From: Rhodococcus sp. RD6.2
GTDB lineage: Bacteria > Actinomycetota > Actinomycetes > Mycobacteriales > Mycobacteriaceae
Reading direction: 5' to 3'
Assembly: GCF_001040705.1 (NCBI RefSeq)
Contig: NZ_CVQP01000009.1
Span: forward strand, 41,223 to 105,222
DNA: 64,000 nt
The position numbers and the translations under genes are program-made. The notes below the pieces were generated by a model that saw only the letters and a list, made by a program, of their open reading frames with translations, ran no database searches and had not been told where the DNA came from. This document shows, piece by piece, positions 16,707 through 25,806 of the stretch (positions within the stretch are counted from its first letter, which is position 1; every line of letters starts with the position of its first letter).

Positions 16707-18188
16707 CTAGCCGCGGGCCTCGGCCAGCTGCTCGGCGCGCACCCACGTGGCGTGGAAGCCGGACGGCACGCGCCGCGGCAGCAGGACCCGGGCGACGGGT
16801 CCGGCGGCGACATCCGCGGCGTCGAAGATGTTGATCTCGCCGCGGTCCTCGGCCTCGTCGTTGACGAAGCACACGAGGTAGCCGTCGGTCTCACCCGTCG
16901 ATCCGTCGCGGGGGGCGAACGGCGCCTCCGAACCCCAACGCCCGGACCCGAACTTGTGCTCTTCCTTCGTGCCGGACTGCGAGTCGAACCGCACGATGCC
17001 GTCGAAGAGCAGTGTCGGCTCGTTGGCGAGGCTCATGTTGTACGAGTACCGGTGCGATCGACCCATGATCCGCGAATCCACGCTCGGGAACTCGATGTTG
17101 GCGTCGTCGAGCGCGGACTCGACGGTCGCCCCGGTGCGCAGGTTGAGGCGGTACCGGTAGAGCTGTGCGTCGAGTCGCATGTACGCGAGCATGTTCGACA
17201 GCGGCGAGGCGAACGTCGTCTGGTGCTGGGGGTTCTTGACCCGGCACACGTCCATGACGATCTCGTCGCCCTCTTCCCACGAATTGACGACGTGGTAGAT
17301 GTAGCAGGGCTTCACCTCGAACCACCGCACGTCGCTGCCGCTGCCGTGGCGGGGGACGACCGCGAAACGAGCGGAGAGCTCCTGGTCGTAGAAGATCCGG
17401 TACTTGCCGGCCCGGCGCGCGTCGTGGTCCTGCACCAGCGGCAGGTCCATGAGAATCGAGTAGTTCTCGGTGATCCCGATGTCGTGCGGGAGTCGCGGAC
17501 CCGGCAGGTCGATCTGCGTGCGGTGCGTCTGCGTGCCGTCGGCGCCGATGATGCCGTAGCCCAGGTAGTCCTGGTCGGGGCCGTAGTCGAACCAGATCAG
17601 TTCGCCGGTGGCCTCGTCGACCTTCGGGTGGGCCATCATGTCACCGGCGAAGGTGCCCAGGAAGTCCTGCGCGCCCAGCGTTTCCAGCGACAGCGGGTCG
17701 ATGCTGTACGGCGTGCCGCACAGGTACCACGTCGCCAGGATCTCACCGCGGTGGTAGATGACGTCGGTGTTGCCGGAATCCTTGATTCCCAGGCCGTGGC
17801 CGTTGCCCCACGGATTGCCCGCGGGGTTCTCCATGAGTCCCGTCCACAGGGCCCGGCCGGCCTCGGACTCCTCCTGGAAGGCCTTGGTCCGGACGTACCG
17901 GTTGGTGTAGCGCACCTTCCCGTTCTCGAAGTGGGCCGCGTGGATCATGCCGTCGCCGTCGAACATGTGGTAGCGGCCCGGGGCCTCGAACTGGCGGTTC
18001 GGGCCGTTACGGAGGTACACGCCGTTGAGATCCTTGGGGATCTCACCGATGACGGTGAGGTCGTCCAGGGTCAGTTCGTCGGCGATCGGCGCGAACACCC
18101 CGAGGGTGTAGGGATTCTCGTCGGTGGCGTCGACCGGGCGCGCGACGGCGACGAGGTCGCCGTTCGCACCGGACTGAGTGGATGTCAT
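16707..18188 (-). CDS. Carotenoid/stilbene-cleavage-type dioxygenase
   Basis: A 493-residue member of the carotenoid oxygenase family (seven-bladed propeller, non-haem iron). The four iron-binding histidines can be placed: His187 in MMAHPKVD, His235 in LPHDIGIT, His299 in IYHVVNSW and His479 in GFHATW. These enzymes split a conjugated C=C bond with O2, giving two carbonyls; bacterial members cleave apocarotenoids, lignostilbenes, resveratrol or isoeugenol. The start ATG 18188 follows the thioesterase stop by 2 bp. As the last gene of an operon with an aldehyde dehydrogenase, ligase and thiolase, it probably makes the aldehyde or ketone that the others process. The substrate is unknown. Confidence 0.85.
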   Translation of the reverse strand: MTSTQSGANGDLVAVARPVDATDENPYTLGVFAPIADELTLDDLTVIGEIPKDLNGVYLRNGPNRQFEAPGRYHMFDGDGMIHAAHFENGKVRYTNRYVRTKAFQEESEAGRALWTGLMENPAGNPWGNGHGLGIKDSGNTDVIYHRGEILATWYLCGTPYSIDPLSLETLGAQDFLGTFAGDMMAHPKVDEATGELIWFDYGPDQDYLGYGIIGADGTQTHRTQIDLPGPRLPHDIGITENYSILMDLPLVQDHDARRAGKYRIFYDQELSARFAVVPRHGSGSDVRWFEVKPCYIYHVVNSWEEGDEIVMDVCRVKNPQHQTTFASPLSNMLAYMRLDAQLYRYRLNLRTGATVESALDDANIEFPSVDSRIMGRSHRYSYNMSLANEPTLLFDGIVRFDSQSGTKEEHKFGSGRWGSEAPFAPRDGSTGETDGYLVCFVNDEAEDRGEINIFDAADVAAGPVARVLLPRRVPSGFHATWVRAEQLAEARG

Positions 18189-18190
18189 GG

Positions 18191-18718
18191 CTACTCCGCT
18201 TCGAAGGTGTTGAGGTTGGGTGGAGTGGATGAATGCTGGTGCGGCGGCGAGGGGTAGAGGATCATCTGGGTGCACCGGAAGAGTGCGATCGCCGCGCCGG
18301 CCCCGTCGCGGACGATGGCATCCCACACCTGGGTGCGGCGTCCGCCGTGGACGAGCGTGGCCGCCGCGGTGACCGTTCCGGACCGCGCGGTGCCGAGATA
18401 GTTGGTCTTGACCTCGAGTGTCGTGAACCCGGATGCCCCGGAGGGCAGGGAGAGTCGGGCACCGACACCGCACATCGTGTCGGCCAGCGCGACGACCGTC
18501 GCCGCGTGCAGGTATCCGTTCGGAGCCTGCAGCTCTTCACGCACCGTCAGCTCGCCGGTGACGGCCGTCCCGGATGCCTCCAGGACGCGCATCCCGACCA
18601 GGCCGGGGAAGCGGCCCTCGAACATCGCGGTCAACTCGTCGGCGAGCTCACCACCGGACCCGGTGGGTGTCTCGCGGGGCTTGCCGACCGGCGACCCGGC
18701 GGCTTCGGCTGTTCCCAT
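18191..18718 (-). CDS. PaaI-like hotdog-fold thioesterase
   Basis: 175 residues, hotdog fold. PNGYLHAATVVALADTMCG is the typical helix with the H-x-x-x-x-x-LAD pattern of PaaI/YbgC-type thioesterases, and the second half (FTTLEVKTNYLG...) supplies the beta-sheet. It would hydrolyse an acyl- or aryl-CoA, releasing CoA from dead-end or product thioesters. It is flanked by genes at 2-bp distance on both sides. The last ~20 residues are low complexity and probably disordered. Confidence 0.8.
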   Translation of the reverse strand: MGTAEAAGSPVGKPRETPTGSGGELADELTAMFEGRFPGLVGMRVLEASGTAVTGELTVREELQAPNGYLHAATVVALADTMCGVGARLSLPSGASGFTTLEVKTNYLGTARSGTVTAAATLVHGGRRTQVWDAIVRDGAGAAIALFRCTQMILYPSPPHQHSSTPPNLNTFEAE

Positions 18719-18720
18719 GG

Positions 18721-20460
18721 TCAGTCGACCTTCGCGACCTCGCCGCGGATCTCGCGACGCTGCAGCTTGCCGACCGGGTTACGAGGAAGGTTCTCGACCG
18801 TGACGAGTCGTTCGGGCAGCTTGAACGACGCGACCTCCTTGGCGCGCAGGTACTCGACGAGGTCGTCGAGTGCGATGTCGCCTCCGTTCGCGGGAACAAC
18901 CACCGCACAGCACTTCTCGCCGAGGACCTCGTCGTCGTAGCCGACGACGGCCACATCGGCGACGGCCGGGTGATCGATGAGGATGCCCTCGATCTCGGCC
19001 GGTGCGATGTTCATGCCGCCGCGGATGATGATCTCCTTGCTCCGGTCGACGAACTTGAGGTATTCGCCGTCCTCCCCGCACAGCTCGAAGATGTCACCGC
19101 TGCACAGGTATCCGTCCTCGTCGAACGAGCTGGACTCCGCGGTCCCCTCGAGGTAGCCGGCGAAGATCGTCGGACCCTTGAGGCGGAGTTCGCCGCGTCC
19201 GCCGACCTCGGTGACCTCCAGGCCGGTGGCCAGGTCCACCAGGCGCACCGAGGTCCGTTCGGCCACGGTGGTCGCCCACGTCCGGGACCGTGCCCCATAG
19301 TTCGGCAGGTACTCGGCACGCACCAACGGGTCGGGAGTATCCGACGGCGCGCCGAGCAGACACACGCCCTCGTTGGAGCCGAAGAAGTTGAGCACCTCCA
19401 CGCCGAGCTTGTACTGCCAGTCGCGCACCACGCCGGGAGGCAGCGGCGCACCGCCCGAACCGACGCGACGCAGCGCGGACAGGTCGTGTGCGTTCCGGAT
19501 GTCCTCGCGCTGCAACAGCATCGTGAGGATCGCGGGCGGCATGGACGTGTGCGTGACGCGGTGACGCTGGAGCTGATCGAGGTAGACGGCCATGTCCAGC
19601 GGATGGTGGTGGATCAGGTGACCACCGCCGAGCAGCCACGGCAGCAGCGACGTCGCGAATCCGGCCATGTTGACCATCGGGAACGGGTTGAGCATGACAG
19701 ACGCCTCGGTCGTCTCCAAGCCGTCCTGCACGGCCTGCCCGACCGCGATCCAGTCACCGTGGCAGCGCGGAACACCCTTCGGTGCAGCCTCGGTGCCGCT
19801 GGTCCAGCAGACGGTGATGCAGTCGTTCACCGAGCGGGGCAGGGCGGTGTAGGCGCGACGGACGTCGTCGAGTTCGTCGGCGGTGGCGGGTGCCGAGTCC
19901 AGCGGCACCCCGTCGTTGCCGATGGAGGGGCCGAAGGTGAAGACGGTGCGCAGCGACGGCACCTCACCGATCAGGCCGAGTGCCTCCTCGGACGGCGTGC
20001 GGTCGCCCATGGTGTTGACGGTGACAATCGCGACAGCCGAGGAGGATTCGACGATCCGGGTCAGTTCGTGCCGTCGGTACGAGGCGGGCATCGGGGACGC
20101 GATCGCCCCGAGACGCCACAGCGCGAAGTAGATCGCGCTCAGGGCGGCCGAGTTCGGCATCAGCACCGCGACGACGTCGCCCGGGCCGATTCCCGACTTG
20201 TGGAGGGTGGCGGCGAGCTCGTCGACGCGGGCGTCGAGTTCCCGCCACGTGAATGCCTCCGGTTCGCGCTCGCACAGCGCCGGCAGGTTCGGGGGATCGG
20301 TGATCGCCGGGGCGTCGGGCCGGGTCCGGACCTGGGTGTCGAGGAGGTCGAGCACGGTCAGCGGCGACCACCACTCGTTCTCGAGGAAGAAGTCGACGCG
20401 GTCGGTGGGATGGCACTGGCGTAAACGGTTGGCGGCGTGGCCGTCCGTGATGGTGGTCAT
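18721..20460 (-). CDS. AMP-dependent acyl/aryl-CoA ligase
   Basis: 579 residues with an unusual P-loop WTSGTEAAPKGVP, hinge region DRSKEIIIRGGMNIAPAEIE and C-terminal lysine in RNPVGKLQRREI. It begins with a 40-residue segment (ATG 20460) absent from shorter FadD proteins. It lies third in the operon, between a thiolase and a thioesterase, and probably activates the acid formed by the PaaN-like dehydrogenase. Chain length or ring type of the substrate cannot be told. Confidence 0.85.
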   Translation of the reverse strand: MTTITDGHAANRLRQCHPTDRVDFFLENEWWSPLTVLDLLDTQVRTRPDAPAITDPPNLPALCEREPEAFTWRELDARVDELAATLHKSGIGPGDVVAVLMPNSAALSAIYFALWRLGAIASPMPASYRRHELTRIVESSSAVAIVTVNTMGDRTPSEEALGLIGEVPSLRTVFTFGPSIGNDGVPLDSAPATADELDDVRRAYTALPRSVNDCITVCWTSGTEAAPKGVPRCHGDWIAVGQAVQDGLETTEASVMLNPFPMVNMAGFATSLLPWLLGGGHLIHHHPLDMAVYLDQLQRHRVTHTSMPPAILTMLLQREDIRNAHDLSALRRVGSGGAPLPPGVVRDWQYKLGVEVLNFFGSNEGVCLLGAPSDTPDPLVRAEYLPNYGARSRTWATTVAERTSVRLVDLATGLEVTEVGGRGELRLKGPTIFAGYLEGTAESSSFDEDGYLCSGDIFELCGEDGEYLKFVDRSKEIIIRGGMNIAPAEIEGILIDHPAVADVAVVGYDDEVLGEKCCAVVVPANGGDIALDDLVEYLRAKEVASFKLPERLVTVENLPRNPVGKLQRREIRGEVAKVD

Positions 20461-20485
20461 GGCGTCCTTACGTTCAGTGGGGATG

Positions 20486-21682
20486 TCAGCGGAGTCGGCG
20501 GACGACGACAGCGGCGCCGAGCCCGAGCGCCGCCGGGATGGTGACGAGGGCGTATTCGCCGTCCACCTGGGAAAGTCGATCGAGGGCGTTGACGAGGAGG
20601 ACGCCGCCGCTCGCGCCGAGCGGGTGGCCGGTGGCGAGCGACCCGCCGAGAGGGTTGACCTTCGCCGGATCGAGGTCCAACTCGCGGGTCATCACCAGGG
20701 CGGAGGCGGCGAACGATTCGTTCGCCTCGATCACGTCGAGCTGTCCTGTGGTGATTCCCGCGTTCGCGAGGGCGCGCCTGGACGCGTCGACACCCGCGGT
20801 GAGCAGGGGCGAACGCACGGCCGTCTGCGCAACACCCACGACCTCGGCAATAGGCTCGCGGCCGATCACGTTGCGTGCAGCGGAAGAACCGAAGACCGCC
20901 ATCGAAGCGCCGTCCGCCATCTGCGGGGCCGTGGCCGCGGTGTGCAGGCCGCCGTCCGGACGTCCGATGGTGGGCAGACGTCTTGCCACCCTGTCCCAGG
21001 ACGGATCCTCGCCGAAGAGCGGGGCGAGCTCGGCGAGCGATTCGAGGGTGACACCCGGGCGGGCTCCCTCGTCCGATGCGAGGACGGTGGTGCCGTCGAC
21101 GCGGACCGGGATCATCGCCGCCGACGGCTGTGCAGCGGTGGCGCGCTGGTGTGAGGTGACCGCGTAGGCGTCGAGATCCGTTCGGGTCAAGCCGTATTGC
21201 GCCGCCAGGAGGTCCGCGGAGACGCCGATCGTGACGTAGCCGGTGCGGTCGCCGAGCTCCTCGTCGGAGGTGAACGCCGGGCGGTCCGCCAGCATCGGGA
21301 CCCGTGACATCGACTCGACACCGCCGGCGGCGACGATGTCGGCGATACCGGATGCCACCTTCGCCGTGGCGGACTCGATGGCTTCCAGTCCGGAACAGCA
21401 CAGTCGCGAGACCACCCCGGCGCCGACGTGGTCCGGCCAGCCCGCCCACAGCACGCCGGCACGGGCGACGTTTCCGCCCTGTTCGCCGAAGGCGGTACTG
21501 GTCCCGACGATGACGTCGTCGACCGCGTCGGTGGGGAGTCCGCGTTCCTGCAGGGCGGTGAGCAGTTGGGCCAGCAGTTCGTGCGAGGGAAGGTCGGCGA
21601 GCGTGCCGCCCTGACGCCGGACACGGGCCTTCGGAGTGCGGACGGCGTCGTAGACGTAGACGCGGGACGAGAACTGGGACAT
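20486..21682 (-). CDS. Thiolase family protein lacking the C-terminal catalytic cysteine
   Basis: 398 residues from ATG 21682 (2 bp after the dehydrogenase stop). The nucleophile cysteine is kept in SRLCCSGLEAIE, as are EANESFAAS and GHPLGASGG. However, the segment that normally contains the second, acid/base cysteine (CxGGGQG or CAAGGLG) reads IPAALGLGAAVVV, with no cysteine. It may be a degradative thiolase with altered chemistry, or a condensing or decarboxylating relative. Second gene in the operon. Confidence 0.8.
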   Translation of the reverse strand: MSQFSSRVYVYDAVRTPKARVRRQGGTLADLPSHELLAQLLTALQERGLPTDAVDDVIVGTSTAFGEQGGNVARAGVLWAGWPDHVGAGVVSRLCCSGLEAIESATAKVASGIADIVAAGGVESMSRVPMLADRPAFTSDEELGDRTGYVTIGVSADLLAAQYGLTRTDLDAYAVTSHQRATAAQPSAAMIPVRVDGTTVLASDEGARPGVTLESLAELAPLFGEDPSWDRVARRLPTIGRPDGGLHTAATAPQMADGASMAVFGSSAARNVIGREPIAEVVGVAQTAVRSPLLTAGVDASRRALANAGITTGQLDVIEANESFAASALVMTRELDLDPAKVNPLGGSLATGHPLGASGGVLLVNALDRLSQVDGEYALVTIPAALGLGAAVVVRRLR

Positions 21683-21684
21683 GG

Positions 21685-23346
21685 TCACTTCCCTTCGATC
21701 TGGCGGCGGTCCTGCACGATCCGGAAGCGTCCGGCGACGAAGGACTCGTCCGTCAGGGTTGCGTTGCCTGCCGGGTTGAGGCCGGTGACGTGGTAGTCGC
21801 TGTAGGCGGCGGCGAACTGCATCGGCATCGAGGACACGAGGTTCGCGGACAGGGACGCCCCGGCATCGGCGTAGGCGTCGGCGACCTTGTCGACGACCGC
21901 GTCGTCGGTGCAGTAGAAGTACGAACTGATGGCGCCGTGGCTGCGGATGCTCGCCGTCGCGTGCTTCACCGCGGACGTGACGTCGGCGCAATCGATCAGG
22001 AACGCGACCGGGCCGAACTGTTCACCGTCGGGCGGCGTCGAACCTCGACGCGGATCGACCCGAACGACCAGCGGGGTCACGGCCCGGGCCTGGGGGTAGT
22101 CCGGATGGGCGTACGGTGCCGGCCCGCGGACCAGGGTCCCGTCCGCCTCGGCAGCGTCGGCGAGGGCGGTGATCGACTGCAGCGTCGCCTCGGATTGCAG
22201 TGCGCCGCACACCGCTCCGGCCCGGCGGGGGGCTCCGGCGAGATCGTCGATCGCCGACAGCAGGGCCGCGACGACGTCGTCTCGGGAGACCACGCCGTCG
22301 TCCGTGTCCACGCCCGCATCCGGGATGTAGATGTTCTGGGGTGTCGTGCACATCTGTCCGCTGAAGAGCGAGAGCCCGCCTGCCAGTGTGCGCATCGCCG
22401 CAGACAGGTCCGACACGGAATCGACGATGACGGTGTTGACGCCCGCGGTTTCGGTGAACACCAGGGTGTTCGGGACGTTGCGTTCGAGCCACGATCCGAA
22501 TGTGGGGCTGCCGGTGAAGTCGACGATCCGCACCTCGGGGCTGGTGGCGAGCTCACCGGCGATGGGGGCGTCGACGGTGTCGACCACGAGCTGGACGGCA
22601 TCGGCGGGCAGCTGCGCCTCGGCCAGCACCTCGCGGATCACCTCCACCGCGAGTGCGGTGGCGAGCACCGATCGGGGGTGCGGCTTGACGAGGACCGGGT
22701 TCCCGGTCGCGAGGTTCGCGAGGATCGCCGGGTAGGCGTTCCACGCGGGGAACGAGGCGCAGGCCACGACGAGCGCGGTGCCGATCGGCCGGGTACGGAA
22801 CCGCTTGCGCAGCGTCACGTCCGACTTGCCGAATCTCTGCTGCCAGGTGACGTTCTCGGGCACCCGTCTCATCGCGGACCAGGCCATCGCGACGGCCTCC
22901 AGGCCGCGGTCGAGCGCGTTCGTCCCGCTGCCGCTGCACGCCATGTTCAGGCTCTGCCCGGTGGTGTGCGCGGTGACGGCAGCAAATTCCTGGCCGCGGA
23001 GGTGGATTCGGTGCAGCGCCTCGAGGCACACGCCGATCCGACGGTCGATGTCCGCATCCCGGAGCGCGGTGGCGGCGGCCGCCGCGCCCACCAGAGCCTC
23101 GTCCACGGACGGGGCGCCATAGCTGACGTTCAGTGCCTTCCCGGTGTACGGGGAGACCTCGTCGGCGGTGACGACCGATTCCGTGGGAGACGAAAGCCGC
23201 AGGGTGGCACCGTCGTAGGCGCCGACGATGGCGTCGGACTGTGCGGCGTCGGGTGGGGTGATCGATGCGTACCCGGTCCACGCTGCGCGGGTGCGGTTGG
23301 CTTCGGCCGCGGCCTGGAGAAGTTCGAGATGGGATTCGAAGAACAT
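21685..23346 (-). CDS. PaaN-like aldehyde dehydrogenase
   Basis: About 553 residues of the ALDH superfamily: nucleotide-binding middle with FTGSPTFGSWLERN, catalytic Glu in VFTETAGVN and catalytic Cys in LFSGQMCTTPQN. The divergent arrangement, long N-terminal part and PaaZ-like spacing match the PaaN group of phenylacetate-type catabolism in actinobacteria. ATG 23346 is preferred: the frame is open up to 23469, but that would place the operator at 23444-23461 within the coding region. As first gene it sets the operon's probable role in oxidising an aldehyde to an acid. Confidence 0.75.
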   Translation of the reverse strand: MFFESHLELLQAAAEANRTRAAWTGYASITPPDAAQSDAIVGAYDGATLRLSSPTESVVTADEVSPYTGKALNVSYGAPSVDEALVGAAAAATALRDADIDRRIGVCLEALHRIHLRGQEFAAVTAHTTGQSLNMACSGSGTNALDRGLEAVAMAWSAMRRVPENVTWQQRFGKSDVTLRKRFRTRPIGTALVVACASFPAWNAYPAILANLATGNPVLVKPHPRSVLATALAVEVIREVLAEAQLPADAVQLVVDTVDAPIAGELATSPEVRIVDFTGSPTFGSWLERNVPNTLVFTETAGVNTVIVDSVSDLSAAMRTLAGGLSLFSGQMCTTPQNIYIPDAGVDTDDGVVSRDDVVAALLSAIDDLAGAPRRAGAVCGALQSEATLQSITALADAAEADGTLVRGPAPYAHPDYPQARAVTPLVVRVDPRRGSTPPDGEQFGPVAFLIDCADVTSAVKHATASIRSHGAISSYFYCTDDAVVDKVADAYADAGASLSANLVSSMPMQFAAAYSDYHVTGLNPAGNATLTDESFVAGRFRIVQDRRQIEGK

Positions 23347-23443
23347 TCGCGCTCGTTCCTGTGTGAGCAGATCTGTGGCGAGTAGGTCGGCCGGCGGGGG
23401 AGACGCCGGGGTGAGGGATGCTCGTCCGCTTTGACCGAAACAA

Positions 23444-23461
23444 CTACTGTTAATGAAGTGA
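23444..23461. promoter_or_regulatory. Operator copy upstream of the PaaN-like operon
   Basis: CTACTGTTAATGAAGTGA matches 14 of 18 positions of the reverse complement of 25772-25789, the site between the second thiolase and the divergent ligase. Both lie near the HxlR-type regulator gene, the likely binder. Confidence 0.55.
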
Positions 23462-23540
23462 AGCAGCACACATGCGGGTTGTCAACGGTCGACTGTGTCG
23501 GACCGGTCGCGGGCGGTAATTGCTGCGGCGGGCGCGGAGG

Positions 23541-24479
23541 TTACGTGCGGAACGGGAGCGGCTCGAAGTGCACGGAGGTGCGCTCGAGCCTGGCGTCGCA
23601 TCCGCGGCAGCGCAGCGCCGGGAGCAGCCAGGAGTCGCAGGCGCGGTGGCGGATCTGCGGGCCGAGGGGGAGCGCATCGGGGTGCGCGACCTGCGTCCAG
23701 GACAGCAGGAACGCGAAGATCGGGAACAGGGCCCGACCGCGCGGCGTCAACACGTACTCGCGGCCGTTGCCGTGTTCGCTCCGGGTGAGGATCTGCATCT
23801 CGGAGAGCCGCCCCAGTCGTTCGGTGAGGGTCGTCGGCGAGATCTTCAGGATCGCCTGGAACTCGCCGAATCGGCGGACCCCCGTCAGTGCCACGCCGGT
23901 GACCAGCGCGCTCCAGCGGTCGCCGATCGCCTCCATGACCTCCGTGAACTGCAGATCGGCCCGGCTCACGGACGGGGAATTGCGGGTCGATCGCCGCCGC
24001 CCGCTCCCCGTGGCGAGCGCCAGTGACTCGCGGTCCAGTTCGAGGTGCGCGTCGCGCGGGCCGACAACGGCGCCGCAGTGCAGGCACATCAGCGCGGGCG
24101 GTCCGCGGTGCCCGCAGTCGACGTGGATCAACTCGGGTTGCAGCCGCCCTTCCGGGGACCACTCGCGCTGCCAGGTCCAGATACTGGCCAGGATCTCCCA
24201 GGTCGCGATGCCGAGCTCGGTCATGAGGTAGTCGTACCGATCGTGGCCACTGTGCTGCGGCTGGCGCTCGAGCACGCCTGCCTCGACCAGTGCGTTCAGT
24301 CGTGCCGTCAGCATCGCCGGGGGAGCGCCCGTTCGGTCGATCCACTGGCTGAACCGGCGCACGTGATCGACGAACGCCTCGCGCAGGATGGCAAGGGTCA
24401 GTCGGTCACCCAGCAGGTCGATGGTTTGCGCGACCGGGCCCTGAGGTGCGGCGGCCCCGGTTACGGCCACGTCACCCAC
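23541..24479 (-). CDS. Tandem HxlR-type transcriptional regulator
   Basis: 312 residues made of two HxlR (winged-helix) units: residues ~15-150 (IDLLGDRLTLAILREAF... with Cys-rich tail CGHRGPP...CLHCG) and ~175-312 (MEAIGDRWSALVTGVAL... with CRGC tail). HxlR proteins are normally ~110-150 residues and act as dimers; here one chain carries two units, so it could bind a palindrome as a monomer. The cysteine clusters suggest metal or redox sensing. The start is GTG 24479. It lies between the PaaN operon and the second thiolase and is the obvious candidate regulator of both. Confidence 0.8.
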   Translation of the reverse strand: MGDVAVTGAAAPQGPVAQTIDLLGDRLTLAILREAFVDHVRRFSQWIDRTGAPPAMLTARLNALVEAGVLERQPQHSGHDRYDYLMTELGIATWEILASIWTWQREWSPEGRLQPELIHVDCGHRGPPALMCLHCGAVVGPRDAHLELDRESLALATGSGRRRSTRNSPSVSRADLQFTEVMEAIGDRWSALVTGVALTGVRRFGEFQAILKISPTTLTERLGRLSEMQILTRSEHGNGREYVLTPRGRALFPIFAFLLSWTQVAHPDALPLGPQIRHRACDSWLLPALRCRGCDARLERTSVHFEPLPFRT

Positions 24480-24522
24480 CTCCCGGCACTGCCCGCGACG
24501 ATCGTGTCATTCGGATCGTTTG

Positions 24523-25716
24523 TCAGGCCTCCAACACAATAGCGATGCCCTGGCCGACGCCGATGCACGCCGCCGCGACTCCGATTCCGCCGCCGAGCCG
24601 GCGCAGATGGCGCAGGCAGTCCACCACCATCCGAGCCGCCGACGCGCCCAGCGGATGACCCAGGGCGATCGCGCCGCCGAAGGGATTGACCCGGTCGACC
24701 GGGATGCCGGGCATTTCGCGAAGGCAGGACAGCACCACCGCGGCGAATGCCTCGTTCAGTTCGAGCACTCGGACGTCCGCGAGCCCGAGACCCGCACGGT
24801 CCAGCGCCTTCGCAACGGCGGGCACCGGTGCCAGCGCGAACTTGTCGGGCTCGGTTCCGACGACAGCGGACGCCAGGATCCGGCCGAGCGGTTCGACACC
24901 CAGTTCGTCGGCGACGGACGCGGTACCGACCAGCGCCGCAACCGCTCCGTCGCTGATAGGCGACGCATTCCCCGCGGTGACGCTGCCGTCGCGGGAGAAG
25001 GCCGGACGCAGGGCTGACAGGGTCGCGAGGGTGGTCTCGCGGATCGGTTCGTCGCGGTCGAGGTTCGGGTGCGCGGTGACGAACCCGTCGTGCACCCCCG
25101 ACGCCCAGGCCCGGCCCGCGAGCTCGTGCGACCGCAGCGCCCATTCGTCCTGCTCTACGCGGCCGACGCCCACCTGCTGCGCCACCAGTTCCGCCGACCG
25201 GCCGAGGGTCTCGGTCCAGGCGGCGGGGAACTGGGGGTTCGGCATGCGCCAGCCGACCGTCGTGGAGATCAGCTCCATCGACCGGGGAAACGCCGAGTCC
25301 ACCGGCGGTAGCACGTAGGGAGCGCGGCTCATCGACTCCGAGCCGCCCGCGATCGCGATGTCGGCGTCGCCGACGGCGACCCGCCTGGCCGCGGACAGCA
25401 TCGCTTCGGCGCCGGAGCCGCACAGCCGGTTGACCGATACGCCCGGAATCGTGTGGGGGAGCCCGGCGAGCAGTGCTGCCATCCTGGCCACGTTGCGGTT
25501 GTCCTCACCTGCACCGTTGGCGTTTCCCCACACGACGTCGTCGATCCGGCCGGGGTCGAGGGTGGGGTGTCTGCGGACCAGGTCCGCGATCGGCAGTGCG
25601 GCCAGGTCGTCGGCCCGAACGTGGGAGAGGGCACCGCGGGCGGCGCCGAACGGAGTCCGGACCGCGTCGATCACCCATGGGGTGAGTCGGTCCGACGGGG
25701 ACAGGGATCGGGACAT
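24523..25716 (-). CDS. Acetyl-CoA acyltransferase (thiolase, PcaF/PaaE-like)
   Basis: 397 residues with a complete thiolase active site: Cys in NRLCGSGAEA, ELNEAFAA, GHPLGASAAR, and the second Cys in ACIGVGQG. Degradative thiolases of this kind release acetyl-CoA from 3-oxoacyl-CoA, for example 3-oxoadipyl-CoA. It is divergent from the ligase/nitronate-monooxygenase operon across a 90-bp region with a shared operator. Unlike the thiolase at 20.5-21.7 kb, it retains both cysteines, so the cluster has one canonical and one altered enzyme. Confidence 0.85.
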   Translation of the reverse strand: MSRSLSPSDRLTPWVIDAVRTPFGAARGALSHVRADDLAALPIADLVRRHPTLDPGRIDDVVWGNANGAGEDNRNVARMAALLAGLPHTIPGVSVNRLCGSGAEAMLSAARRVAVGDADIAIAGGSESMSRAPYVLPPVDSAFPRSMELISTTVGWRMPNPQFPAAWTETLGRSAELVAQQVGVGRVEQDEWALRSHELAGRAWASGVHDGFVTAHPNLDRDEPIRETTLATLSALRPAFSRDGSVTAGNASPISDGAVAALVGTASVADELGVEPLGRILASAVVGTEPDKFALAPVPAVAKALDRAGLGLADVRVLELNEAFAAVVLSCLREMPGIPVDRVNPFGGAIALGHPLGASAARMVVDCLRHLRRLGGGIGVAAACIGVGQGIAIVLEA

Positions 25717-25771
25717 GGGCTTCCTCCTGTGCGGTGGGGCGTGGTCCTTGCGGAAAATCGCCCGCCGTTGT

Positions 25772-25789
25772 CTACTTCAATAACTGTAG
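25772..25789. promoter_or_regulatory. Operator between divergent thiolase and ligase genes
   Basis: CTACTTCAATAACTGTAG has inverted CTAC/GTAG ends and resembles the site at 23444-23461 in reverse orientation. It lies 17 bp before the ligase start and probably also controls the thiolase. Confidence 0.55.
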
Positions 25790-25806
25790 CGAATGAAGGG
25801 AGCCTC

